This document shows positions 25,780 to 37,207 of a stretch of DNA of 64,000 bases, piece by piece. The notes beneath the pieces were generated by a model. It was not told where the DNA came from. It saw nothing but the letters and a program-made list of their open reading frames with translations, and ran no database searches. How positions within the stretch are numbered: the stretch's first letter is position 1; each line of letters begins with the position of its first letter. Where the stretch lies: NCBI RefSeq assembly GCF_047496725.1, contig NC_132975.1, positions 15,137,501 through 15,201,500 on the forward strand, in the 5' to 3' direction. Both the position numbers and the translations under genes were made by a program. The DNA is from Anoplolepis gracilipes. Taxonomy: Eukaryota > Arthropoda > Insecta > Hymenoptera > Formicidae.

Positions 25780-26813
25780 ATGATGGATCAGATAAATCAC
25801 TTTGTTTCAAGCTATCAAAAAGACTATTCCTGTCCTTACACGCTAAGTATGTGTCGAACTGAATCGTCAACCAAACCAATCGCTGTTAAAGTTTGCGCCT
25901 ATACTGATTCACCGCAAGTTCTTAAGAAGTTCTTGGACGCGAGCCTCGAAAAAGATCTCGATCGAACGAGACAGTTGTCAGAACCTAAGATTTGTTCCAA
26001 GACTAGACCCGTTTTACAAGCGGAGATAATACAAATCGACAAACCGCCTAAAATTTGCGTAACAAAAGTAAATATTCAGAATCAGAATCTTACTTTCTCA
26101 GAATTTCGTGTATGTATAATTTATTTTATTTTAGAAACATTAGTACTTGTATATAAAATATAGAATTTAGTTAGAGAAAATAACGCGATAACGCGATTAA
26201 ATTTTAAATTCTATTTCTAAGCGCGAGGAAAAACCTCCCCATCTGTTAAACACTATATTTCCGGATTCACGAACGAATGGTGAACGATTCAAAACGACGT
26301 ATCAAGCGCATTACAGTGATCCCGGTGAGCGGTGATAAAAATATCTAGAAGATATTACGCACGTTTATCGTGACATATCCCTACTATGATCGATTGCGTG
26401 ATGTATTTTTTTTTTTTTTCTTGATTGAATTTTTATTTCTTTTAGCAGCTGAACGTATGATACAACGTGATCTAACGCAACGTGATGATCTAGCGCTCAT
26501 CCATACGGATGGTCAGCAACTGCGATGTCACATGCCAATAAAGATAACAATAGAAACTGATTGCCCGCCGCATTGTCCGTCTTCTTCGAGGATAAATGCG
26601 GCCGTAAAACATGATTGCAAGCAAAAGAATGGATCCATGCGTGGAAAGAGATGTGAGATTGCCGACGTCGGACCGCAAACGTCAATATCACCCTGGAAAT
26701 CCGAGTACCAAGACAGCATTAGTAAAATCGGTCACGCCATTATGCGAGTTAAATTGCATCAAGCAAAGAAAAAAACCTTGCCACTCCAATATCAGCAGTG
26801 TATATCTAATTAA
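25780..26813 (+). CDS. Small two-exon gene A, possible tandem relative of gene B
   Basis: Exons 25780-26107 and 26446-26813 join in phase (exon 1 ends with one base of a codon at TTTC|GTGTATGT; the intron ends TTTTAG) to give 231 residues. The first ATG of two adjacent ones was chosen. The protein is Cys- and Lys-rich, with no signal peptide and no membrane segment: MMDQINHFVSSYQKDYSCPY at the start, an acidic DASLEKDLDRTRQLSEPK stretch, and a C-terminal PWKSEYQDSISKIGHAIMR. The motif EYxDxISKxG recurs at the C-terminus of the next gene, so the two may be diverged tandem duplicates. Short proteins with W/Y-based C-terminal motifs like this are common among axonemal and sperm-tail proteins, but that is only a guess. 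The intron branch/pyrimidine tract is a long T run. A poly(A) signal follows at 26857. Confidence 0.6.
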
Positions 26814-26856
26814 AAAAATTTCCAATTATCAATCAATTAATTATCAATCCGACTTG

Positions 26857-26862
26857 AATAAA
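26857..26862 (+). terminator. Poly(A) signal AATAAA for gene A
   Basis: AATAAA lies 44 bp after the gene A stop codon. Confidence 0.6.
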
Positions 26863-27575
26863 ACAATGTAGAAAACTAAAAGGTTTTTGAGTATTAAAAT
26901 AATTCGTCTGTCTCTCAAATGCACGAAAAATATTTTGTCTATTGAAAAAAATATAAAGTAATTGTTAAAGGAATAAATAGAAAGAGTAGAAAGGAAGAAA
27001 AAAATTTGCATTTTGACATTCAAATTTTATTTCTAATAAAAATATCGACTACTTCAGATTACATCTGTCATCATGTACGATCGTTTATATTCCGATCTGT
27101 GATCAAAATTTAATACGTAATTATTTACGGGAAAATATGTACCTAAAAATTAATTGACTTGATGGAGATCATCCAATTAGCTGGTCTTGACAGAGAGAAT
27201 TAAATTTCAACGCGAGAAATATAATTAAAATCCACGCATGTTTATATAAGATGAACGATGAAAAAAACAGCAGAGTCGTTCTTCATCCACGTTGTAATTG
27301 CATTATTGAATGCAACATTCCACTATGCGCTCTACAGAGCGACCATCGTGTCCATCTTGTTGGTGAAAGGATGCGTCGTCTGGCTATTCCGAGAAATATC
27401 GAAATTTAATTTTTCGCGAGGTGTCATTAATCCTTTATCCCGCATGGATCCACCCCTGTCTTGTCCAGCTTAGCCTCGACGTTTTTCTACTCTAAAGTAT
27501 TGAAAATTTCTGGTGTTTGCGGATTTAACAATTAATTCTTAAGAAAACCCTCGCGAAATTAAAGTTTAATGCAAA
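26863..27575. other. Intergenic spacer between genes A and B
   Basis: AT-rich. A 71-codon hydrophobic plus-strand frame at 27258-27473 has no splice or homology support and is not called. The promoter of gene B should lie here. Confidence 0.5.
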
Positions 27576-28502
27576 ATGTCGAATGCGCCGGAAACTTTCC
27601 TTGACGTAACGAAACGAGATTTCAATTGCTCCCGTGCAAAACCTCTCGGACAACTAACACCGCGGATGGATACCGGACTGTATCTTCCCAGACCTGATCC
27701 GGAAGATTGTAAATGCAACGCTCACGGTTTGGAAAATAGAAAAAGAGCCAGGTAAATTTCAATTTATATACCTATATGTCTGTATCAAATCGCTTTAAAG
27801 TTGGTCTTATTTCCTTTTAAAGATACAAACAGTTGGCCGATAAGGAACGTCGGCTTCGCGACGAGCTGGTAAGAGTCGATCGTGAAATGGTACAGCTCAC
27901 GTCCCTGATGTTGGACAGTACTTGCGATATGGACGAAACGATGAAGAGCATTTACAAAACAGACTACGAAAAGAGAGGTGATTTAATACTCTTCCAAAAA
28001 TTGTATTGAAGTAAACTGATAAAAATCTCTATCGTTTTATTATATTATTATTAGGTCTGCCCGTCACGCAGTACAGGTCATTAATGGCAGCAGTGAATAC
28101 ACCAATTATACCGACAATTATCGATTTAAAAGATGTTTATAAAGATCCGATTGCATTCAGGTATTCGGCTAGGGACAGCCCGACGATTCAACCTGCCAAG
28201 ACGACAGAACTCTTAAAAGGTAATAATTAAACGTATAGAAAATATTATACGATGAATATACATAAATAATTTGCGTAAAAATTGTGAACAGCAAAGAGTT
28301 CCTTATTTTGTACGTTATTTATTTTTCAGAAACTTGTTCCTTCTGGGATCAGCCATTTGCAGGCTGTTCAGAATATAAAGATACCATCAGTAAAATGGGT
28401 TTGATTAATATGAAAAATCAGCAACAATATTTAAAACCTCTTCTTCCATCGAGAAAACATCGCGATTGCAATTTATCAAAGGTAATACAAAGAGATTTAT
28501 AA
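27576..28502 (+). CDS. Small four-exon gene B, possible tandem relative of gene A
   Basis: Exons 27576-27751, 27823-27977, 28055-28219 and 28330-28502 join in phase across three short introns (71, 77 and 110 bp, all GT-AG) to give 222 residues. The start is MSNAPETFLDVTKRDF. A charged helical segment (KQLADKERRLRDELVRVDRE, about residues 61-80) is followed by DYEKRGLPVTQYRSLM and a C-terminal part with FWDQPFAGC and EYKDTISKMGLINMK. The last exon also carries a donor-like AAG|GTAATA at 28482/28483, so a longer spliced form is possible. There is no signal peptide and no membrane segment. The EYxDxISKxG motif links it to gene A directly upstream. Function not recognised; an axonemal or structural role is speculation. 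Confidence 0.7.
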
Positions 28503-28553
28503 TATATATCAAAACGTTATCAGCACAATAATATATGTTGCATTTATAACACG

Positions 28554-28559
28554 AATAAA
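28554..28559 (+). terminator. Poly(A) signal AATAAA for gene B
   Basis: AATAAA lies 52 bp after the gene B stop codon. Confidence 0.6.
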
Positions 28560-28697
28560 AACATGCGCAATTTTATGTTTACTGTAATTTTTACGTATTT
28601 GCGTCCGAATATATAAATATCTATTGCAAAATATTACTAACAAATACTACATGTTTCATGAATCGTGTTAAAAAGAAATGAATATTGACAGATGGAT

Positions 28698-28757
28698 ATA
28701 AAATTAAAATTTCTTTTCAAGACAGAAATAAAATTAAAATTTCTTTTCAAGACAGAA
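28698..28757. repeat. Perfect 30-bp tandem duplication
   Basis: Two identical adjacent 30-bp units begin ATAAAATTAAAATTTC and end AAGACAGAA; no divergence is seen between them, so it is recent. Confidence 0.95.
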
Positions 28758-29928
28758 ATAATATACTTATTTATTGTAAAATGAAAGAAATCTAAAAATA
28801 TGCGGATAAGGTAAAATTTCCTCCTTTATCTCTTGGAATATACAATCTCTTTATTTATCACAAATTGCGATAATTGATTATTGACGAATTTCACATGAAA
28901 ATCGTTTTGCGAACAATTCTTTTATGTTGCTTTTTGCATTATTTAGATTAGATTACAAATTAATTGTATGATTGCTTTGCTAAGCAATTATATGGTTTTA
29001 TGTACTTTGCTTGGTCCTCGTACATATAAGTTTACGATTGACATTTTCAATGTCAAAAATATAATCACCTATATTGATGCATTCAATCGCTTGTATCATA
29101 AACATAAACTAAATATATTAATCAATTACGTGAGCTAAGTACAGTGAAAAAATTTAGAGAATATCTATAGTATGTATATGTATAAACGTTGTTTTATATA
29201 TCACTTCAGTTTAATAAAAATACCTTCGTACAGAGATAATAACAATATGAATGTTTGTGATATATTACAATAATAAAGTTGCAACTTAATATAGTGTATT
29301 GATACATATATACATTTCGCTACAAAACTAAGAAAATTTCAACTTATGTAGACATTGATTAAAATTGCTGTTCAACCAAAAGTTTACACAAGTGTGGACA
29401 AAATGTAAATACATAAAATAATATAGCTGATAACATTTTTTTATATCACATATAAAAAGATGCATAGAGGAACTATCACTTTTATTGACCGCAACCATCA
29501 TTATATCCAATACTTAATATTCCCTTTGTCGTATTACTGATATTTCTCAGAGTTGTTTACATAAACACAAGAAAGAGAAAAAAAAAAGATATAAACATTC
29601 GTAAAATAATATACAAACATAACTTTTAGTTTTTTTTTTCTTATAAATTAGTCTTACGTTTGTCAATGCAAAATAATGTTTTTCACATCTTTGCACATTG
29701 TATGTATAAGGTTTATAAATAATTTATTATAAACATTCTATTTTGTTTTTTTATATGTAACTAAAAGGTAATATTTTTTATACATGTAACATTTTATTAT
29801 TCCAATTAAAAAAAACTCAACTTTAAATAAAATTTTCATCATATTATTTACATAGTGTACATAAGAAAGAAATGCCACATGTAACTCTGACATATAAATT
29901 GAACGTGTCTTCTTACGACTTTTTGGTG

Positions 29929-29985
<57 letters not shown>

Positions 29986-30016
29986 AGGGCACAATTCTGT
30001 GACGTAGGCAAAGATA
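28758..30016. other. Convergent intergenic region, gene B to Uvrag 3' end
   Basis: AT-rich with no gene. It contains a (TA)n run at about 29935-29981 and, on the minus strand, an AATAAA at 29793-29798 that could end the Uvrag transcript. Confidence 0.6.
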
Positions 30017-33000
30017 TTAAAGACGCGGTTTCATAACTTTGAAACTAGTTTTCTTGTTAGCTAAAGCTTCGGTGCGCGCACACACGTTCTCCGAACTACG
30101 TCTAATGATGTCTATATACTCACTCGACGCTTGAATGTCACACTGCGTTTTTATTTCGTCGTACGAATAGCAGTCTGATTTTGATGTATTTAAAATCGAT
30201 CTCATATCCACCTAGATATATGAAATAGACATCATGACTTAAATATTATAATATCATTAGAGATGTATAGAAAAGATCAAAATTTACCATTGGTTCGTTT
30301 TTTACAACATTTTGAGGCCATTTCTCAACATGTTGAGGATAACTCGATCTATCCTCTCTAAAAGAACCCATTATATATACACGTAAAAAATTATTAATTT
30401 ATACACACATATACGCAACAATATAAGTAGACTACATATACTTACGTTGATTCAAAACTACGTTTTTGTTGTAATATAGCGTTTCTTGTATATTCTTCTG
30501 GATAACTGCAAATGGAATTTGTTCTCTGTTTTTGTTCCGATTCCTCGTAAGTACACACATCATCTAAAGATAAACACGATTTCGCAAAACCTTCTCTGTT
30601 ATAAATGGCAGTTTCCATAAGCGAGCTTTGAATACTACTATTTTGTTCGCTCATAATTGTACTACTACTCGTATCATAATTTTGTGAATTATCGTTTTTG
30701 GAATTATATTTTTTAGTGTGTTCGCCGTTCCTCAATACACTATCTATCACATCTTTGACATTTCTCAAACTATCATCCATTGGAAACACGTTATCATCGA
30801 TTCTTTCTTTTTTAGCATGATTATCATTACTATAATTATCCTCTACATCATTTTGGCTACTACTGAGAGCCATTTCGCAGCTACTTATAGAATTGGAGCT
30901 TCTGTCTCGAGCACTTACAGAACTTTCCAAGCTACCCGCGACATTCCTTGCTTTAGAAACCGATGTAGGTATCATGATTTCAATATTACTCTCGATAACA
31001 ACCTTATTGTTAATCTCAACAAAATTATCTTCGTCTTTAAGAGTTATATTATCGATATTATTCAAAATGGCACTGTTTAACGTTTCATTACTGCTATTAG
31101 TTGACCTGTCTTTAGCCAGTACCAAAGTTTTATTGTCAATGGCACTCTCTTCTGATTTACAAATACGCTTTGATTGGTTATCCAAGGCAGATGATTGCAC
31201 AGGTTTGTCCAGACCCTGATCTAAAGAGGATCCAAGCGACGATTTGATATTCTTCAATTGACTCATCGACCGAGAAGAACGATGACATTTCTCAAAAATT
31301 ATTTTTTGAAGTGGTGGCGTGAGAGGTGGATTCTGTTTACCATTACCACCTTCAGTGTCCAAAGATGAAGTAGAAAATGTTCGTTTCGAATCGTCCAATC
31401 TATACACAAAATAAGATTAGATAATTGTTACAACAATAATAAAAATATGAACATATATCAAATGATATATACTCGATAATAAACTGTACTATAAAATATA
31501 CATACTGTATCTGATTGGGTTTTATATTAATTAGCGTAGCAAGATTTGGTAACGTCGCTCTTAAATCTGCGGTAGGAAGGCCGCAATACCATCGAAGTTG
31601 TGCGATATTTTTATTCAACAGGTATACAGCATAATGAAATTGTAACTTGTCCTTACTTCGAGCAAATAATGGAAATCTAAAAATATAAATGTCAGCGATA
31701 TGTACACGCATAAATCTTACACTTATGAATGAAGATAATTTCAAAATATCCTTACTGTCTATCGTTGTCGGGTAAACTTTCTGTAATGTGATCTATAACT
31801 TTACTGCGCGAGCCATAATGTATAATAGGATATCTAGTCGGTACATTCAGAAAATTTGCAATCATCTGCGTTGTATGCGCGACAAAACCTAATGCCACAG
31901 CCACTTGGGTGTCGTTTGATAATTCTAATTCTTCGCTGTCTGGCAAATAAACATCGTTTATTCTGAATTTTCCAATACTATCCTACGAAATTAAAAAGAG
32001 TATTAGCCACTTTCGACATGTTCTAACATTTTTTATTTTTTTTTTTCTTTAGAAAGTACCTGTCTAATCAAATATATTAAACTCAATTCTGAGATTAATT
32101 GCCGTCGTCTTTGCGCAAGTTGGCCGCTCATTTGCAGGTACGTTTCCCTTGTATCCATGTGATTTTGCCGCCATTCATTTAATCTTTCCATGTCTTTATT
32201 CAACTCTCGATATCTTTCCATCAAATCAGAACCTGAGAAATAACTTTCTACTATTACTTTTTCTATATTTTTTTAGACATATATCTAGATATTTTAATGA
32301 AATACTTACCGTGATCTTGATTTTCTTCTACAATATTAGTGTGTAATTGATTCAATACACGAATTTCTGCCATTTTTCGCGCTCTTTCTTGTTCTAATAA
32401 TTTCGTTCTAAATTTAGCCATTTCTAGCTCTTTACGTATTTTCATAATTTCAATTTTCTTTTCTCTATTCACTCTTCGTGGTTGCAATAATCTATTTAAA
32501 GTTGTTTGTGGATATTTGGGAGTATGAAAGTCATCACCCGAGGCGATGCGTACTCTGAGCGCTTGCACTGATTCTGTTTGCTGTTTTAGTGCCTGCATTT
32601 TGCTTCTTAAACTGCTAAGTTTATTTACAGTATAGCTACTCTTAACTTCAGATGTATTTATATTCATGTAAAGATATCGTTTCAAGTCTGGACTTGTTAT
32701 AAAGCAGTATACAGGAGTGAAGTATCCACCTTGAAAATGGAATATTAAAGAGTTTTCTTTTAGGATGGTCTCTAAATTAGTTGGAAGTTTAGGACCGATG
32801 TATATTAATCCAGTGAAAGATATTGCCCAGGTGAAAAGGGTTACGTCGGTTATATTGTTACCTGGCACTGAACGTCTCCAGATCCTTAGGATAATTTCTG
32901 TTCAAAGAGACAATGATTATTTCTTACAAGAATTAAGTAAACTAACAAAGAGACATATCAAAAATGCAACGATAAACATATATATACTTATATCAAGAAA

Positions 33001-33468
33001 CATAGCATTTATTGTACTAACAGACAGTAACGCTCACCACTGGCTGTTGAATAACCTGTGGCATGCAGAGTGGGCACTTCAAGACTCGACCATCTCGGAT
33101 TAGCATTGTCGATCGCTTCGCTTGTATATAACGGTGATGACATGCTTGATCTATGCAACGTGTAATAGAACCAACATACTTCTCCATTTACATTAGCTTT
33201 CAGATTATGGCCTGTTATTTGTACTAAACTTCTGAGTCGTAACTAAAAAACAATATTACACAGCTTGTAAAAAAAAAAAACCAATAATGTTTGTGTCAGT
33301 TGTGCTCTTATGTAAAAGGTACTGTATCTTTATTGATGTCAATTTTCGATTATCCTTACTCACCTGTTGTGTGGCGAGGGGAAGCCAAATTTTATACCGC
33401 GGGGCGATTCGCGGTTGAAGGGTTAAATCTAAATCCTTAACGAGATTACGTGATTCGGAGAGCTCCAT
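30017..33468 (-). CDS. Uvrag: UV radiation resistance-associated protein (Vps38-like subunit of PI3K complex II)
   Basis: Nine exons join in phase on the minus strand: 33468-33364, 33242-33038, 32897-32310, 32232-32060, 31982-31756, 31676-31506, 31399-30446, 30357-30288 and 30211-30017, giving 895 residues. Domains in order: an N-terminal C2-like domain (about 35-170; SLVQITGHNLKAN, FTWAISFTGLIYIG), a coiled coil rich in Lys/Glu (about 246-357; MKIRKELEMAKFRTKLLEQE), and the UVRAG/Vps38 domain (about 358-500; VALGFVAHTTQMIANFLNVP, YPIIHYGSRSKVIDHI, NIAQLRWYCGLP). A long Ser/Asn-rich, probably disordered tail follows. The family binds Beclin-1 and Vps34 to promote endosome and autophagosome maturation, and also acts with class C Vps proteins. 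All introns are GT-AG and short (76-141 bp). The start is the first in-frame ATG, in a CpG-rich promoter shared head-to-head with the RhoGEF. Confidence 0.93.
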
Positions 33469-33859
33469 CGTGTAACTTCATAGTACTGCGATAGTATTAT
33501 TCAATCGCAAAAAGGTCTATCACAATAGGGAAAATATACCGAACGCTTTATTTAATTGGAATAATTATAATCGTACATATATACGCGCAAAGGTTATGCC
33601 GATTCATCAATAAAGTGGAAGCGAACAAATTTGTAATTAACTCAACGAATCTGTATTTCGCTCAACAAATGTACTGGGAGGCTGGCTTATCGCGTGTAGG
33701 TTTCACGTTTCGTAATTTAAGTGTTTTACGTATACGATCTACAATTTACCCGGACAAGCGTGATAACGTCTGATAAATTCTGACAGCTCTTCGTATTGAC
33801 ATCTATCGGTACTCTGACTCTGACACCTCGTCCAGATTGCGTTCAGAAATCTACTCGTC

Positions 33860-33940
33860 CGAGTAAAGTAGCGTTCGATTGACCAATCAGAACGCAGAAA
33901 TTTCCTTTGCCCTGATTGGTCAAACGTTGCTTCACTCTGA
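33860..33940. promoter_or_regulatory. Palindrome with two inverted CCAAT boxes upstream of Uvrag
   Basis: An imperfect inverted repeat is centred on AAATTT at 33898-33903, with arms of about 40 nt. GACCAATCAG on the left is matched by CTGATTGGTC on the right, and outer sequence (GAGTAAAGTAGCG against GAGTGAAGCAACG on the other strand) also pairs. CCAAT boxes are known NF-Y sites, and the block lies about 400 bp upstream of the Uvrag start. It may be a promoter element or a very small MITE. Confidence 0.6.
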
Positions 33941-34453
33941 CAGGAGGATTTTCGAACGCATTTCTAGAAGACAAGATACTGTTCACCTGCTCGTTACAAT
34001 TTTCATTATTGTTTCTAAATGCGAAACAAGGAATGACCGAAACAAATTGTACGTATTTCTATATTTGACGTGTAATATCTTCCAACATATATACTAATCT
34101 ACAAATTTCTTCAACCTTTTTTTTCTCGCCTGATATTGTAAATCTCTGTTTCTTTATTCGTGCATATTGTACACTCTTAACTCGCCTAATTTCCTGTCTC
34201 TTTAAAAGAAAGCTCGAGCACAAACAATGAAATTAGTGATTCGTATTTTCTGCAATATTTACAACAAGTAGATGGTCAATATTCAAAAGAGCTTGATGGA
34301 AAGAGAGGATGAGAAAAGAAACAAGAGATTGTAATCAAAATGAGAATTAGCCAATTTGATAAGATTGATTTCTTCTTCAACAATCATCATTTACGCATAT
34401 TTTCTCCCGCAGGTACATAAGAGCTTTTTGCATAAACAGGGTTGATTAATTTA

Positions 34454-34518
34454 CTAGCGATGGAAATTCTTTTTAAGACGGGGCACCCCTCGCAGACCCG
34501 AGAATCACGTACATAATA
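34454..34518. repeat. 65-bp direct repeat, copy 1
   Basis: Copy 1 of a block (starting CTAGCGATGG, core GGGCACCCCTCGCAGACCCG, ending ACGTACATAATA), matched about 92% by copy 2 at 34587-34651. It lies between Uvrag and the RhoGEF first exon. Confidence 0.9.
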
Positions 34519-34586
34519 TGATCTCTTGTTCGGCTAGGCCGAAAGTTAAACAAGGACAGATATATTTGCTGGAACGCAGCCTTACT

Positions 34587-34651
34587 CTAGCGATGAAAAT
34601 TTTTTTCAAGAGGGGGCACCCCTCGCAGACCCGAGAATGACGTACATAATA
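34587..34651. repeat. 65-bp direct repeat, copy 2
   Basis: Copy 2, offset 133 bp from copy 1 with five substitutions. The shared core GGGCACCCCTCGCAGACCCG is unchanged. This copy carries TGACGTAC, a CRE-like site, where copy 1 has TCACGTAC. Confidence 0.9.
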
Positions 34652-35082
34652 AACTAGTACGGCACTGCGGCCAGTACAAAATGGTCGACGTGCCTAGGTC
34701 GTGTCGTTGACGGTGGGCCTGCTAGACGATGCGAGATTGCGTTACCAGCCCGTGCTACTGAACCGAGCCCCGTCGTGGTACCGGACACCGGACGAGACGG
34801 AGTAATAGACGTCCGTGAAAAACGTGCGCGGCGCAGCTAAATGGCGGGATAGAATCGTACTTTTCTGGGTACGTATCTTCCGCGCGATCCATCTGTCAAT
34901 ACCACACGGCGCCCTCAGCAACGCGGCAACAAAGTGCGCGAGTACAAAGCGCGCTCTCCTCGACGCCAATTCCGCCGTCTCGATTCCGCGTCCGCACGCG
35001 CGCGCGCGCGCGCGCGAGAAAGAGAGAGAGAGAGAGCACTCGGCTCTTCCTGTCTCCGCTCGCGATTTTGAATCTTGTATAT

Positions 35083-35128
<46 letters not shown>

Positions 35129-35386
35129 GCGCGCCAAGAATTTGCTCCCGCGTGTATGCGATATAGGTATACGCGGAGAAAATCGCCGCTCGAGACAACG
35201 GCGTTTGTTCCCGAGAAAAGACGGCGCCCCCCTCGAAAGAGCGCTCCGATTTCGCCAACCAACGTCGTGCTCCTCCTCAGGTGAGACATTTTTCGACTGT
35301 TTGCAGTCTGCGTGCGTGGTCGTCGAAGAAGAGCAAGAACGGAAAGATAGGTGTGGATACGAGGAGCAAGAGGGACGCGAGGAGCG
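34652..35386 (+). promoter_or_regulatory. CpG-rich promoter and 5' leader of the RhoGEF
   Basis: CpG-rich sequence with a (CG)n run near 34996-35018, a GA run and a (TA)n microsatellite at about 35083-35126. Long open frames on both strands through this block come from the GC-rich repeats and have no domain content. Confidence 0.5.
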
Positions 35387-36345
35387 ATGGACAAGCGGCA
35401 GGAGGTGCTCGCCCCGTTTTCCTCCGGTGAGTCTTTCGCCGCATTTGTATGCTCGACTCGCCTTTCTCTGTCTGTCACAGGAAAGTGCGTGGACGGGCCG
35501 TTTGTTGTGTAGGCGTGTAGGTACAGTGCGTGTCTGTCGCAAATCAAACTATACGTCTATTTTTATATCCACGTACATTTATATTTATACTATGTGACAT
35601 ATACACAGTTTACCTATTTATCTATACGATTATTACTAAATAAATAGGTTGTGTAAATTTTTATGTTAAATATTTGAAGAAATAAAATTTATTGAAAATA
35701 AGGTAAATATTTATAGAGAATGAATAATTTTATTTAAATTTGAAAAGTTTCCAACAAGTTTATGTTTGAAAGACTGATAAGATTAATCCAGCAATGCGAT
35801 TACATCACAGTTTTAAAATATAACATTGTCTGTGCAATATTGTTAGAATGACTTGCTATTAAATATAATGAATTTTTGTAAGAAAAAAGTATTAGTGTAT
35901 ATGTTTTTGAAAAGTATAAATGAATATACTATATAGAATCTTGGGAGAAATGAGTGTGCCAATATGTATTGGAATAAGATGCATTTTATTTCATACACAC
36001 ACACACACACACACACACATATGCACATACACTCTGATATATTTGGTACATATATGTATCATTGCTATTTATGTCAGAACAGAAACAAAAGAATATTCTT
36101 GAGGTAATCAATACCATGTGAATCAAGTAAAGGAGCAATATACACACTTTCTATACATTCCAGAAAATATTTAAGATACACAGTATACATGTATTAGTTT
36201 TACACTTTTTAATATTATATAAATATTTAGACACACACACCTATACATATACAATTATTTTTCTATTTAAATTAAATTAAAAAAAAATATATATATATAA
36301 TTTAATTTAAATAGAAATATAATTTTTACAAGCAATTTTTAATTA

Positions 36346-36412
<67 letters not shown>

Positions 36413-37127
36413 TAATTTAATTTAATTTAAATAGAAAAATAATTTTTACCGGCAATTTTTTATTATTAAATTATATTTACATTTATAAATCATTGATATA
36501 AACTAATTTTATTGTCTGCATGCTTTTTAGTATCAAGTGTTTTTTTTCCTTTTGAAATGTTTTAGAAATTACTTGAAGCATAACTGCACTCAGTTTCTTT
36601 TTTTTATTATATTTACATTATTATTATTATGCTTCTGCACGTGGATAAAGACTATTCTATTGGAGGATCCTAATCTGCAAATTTTCATCTATGTTTAACT
36701 CGTTCGTTGAAGCGATGAGATTAACGCTAAATGGTGCGGTAAAATGCTTACTACGATATTCTATTATGAGAATTCCATTCCACGTGTATCTAATAAAAAT
36801 TAACTATATCGGCTTTGCGCTTACAATTTTTCCGTAGAGCAATCAATCATTTTTTTATGAAAGAGGAAGAAAGAAAGATAATCTCTTATTAATCTTAATC
36901 TTAATCCATATACCCGTTTTTATGATGCATCATTTAAAAGTCACGAAACTTTCTTAAGGAGAAAAATTTATATACTCCAGTTATTATTTTTTTTAACAGG
37001 AACGTGGAATTTCGTATCATCATCTTCAAGATAATTACCTTGCGAACGCTAAAAGGTTTCTCTCCACGTGCAAGCCAATAAGTATCGCTGTATCGAATAC
37101 TGGCAATCCGACGCTCTCGTCGCTGAG

Positions 37128-37207
<80 letters not shown>

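Noticed and set aside
34742..35597. Overlapping frames of over 200 codons on both strands
   Set aside because: Open on both strands through CG, GA and TA repeats in a CpG-rich promoter; no domain content, and the minus frames encode polytyrosine/isoleucine runs.
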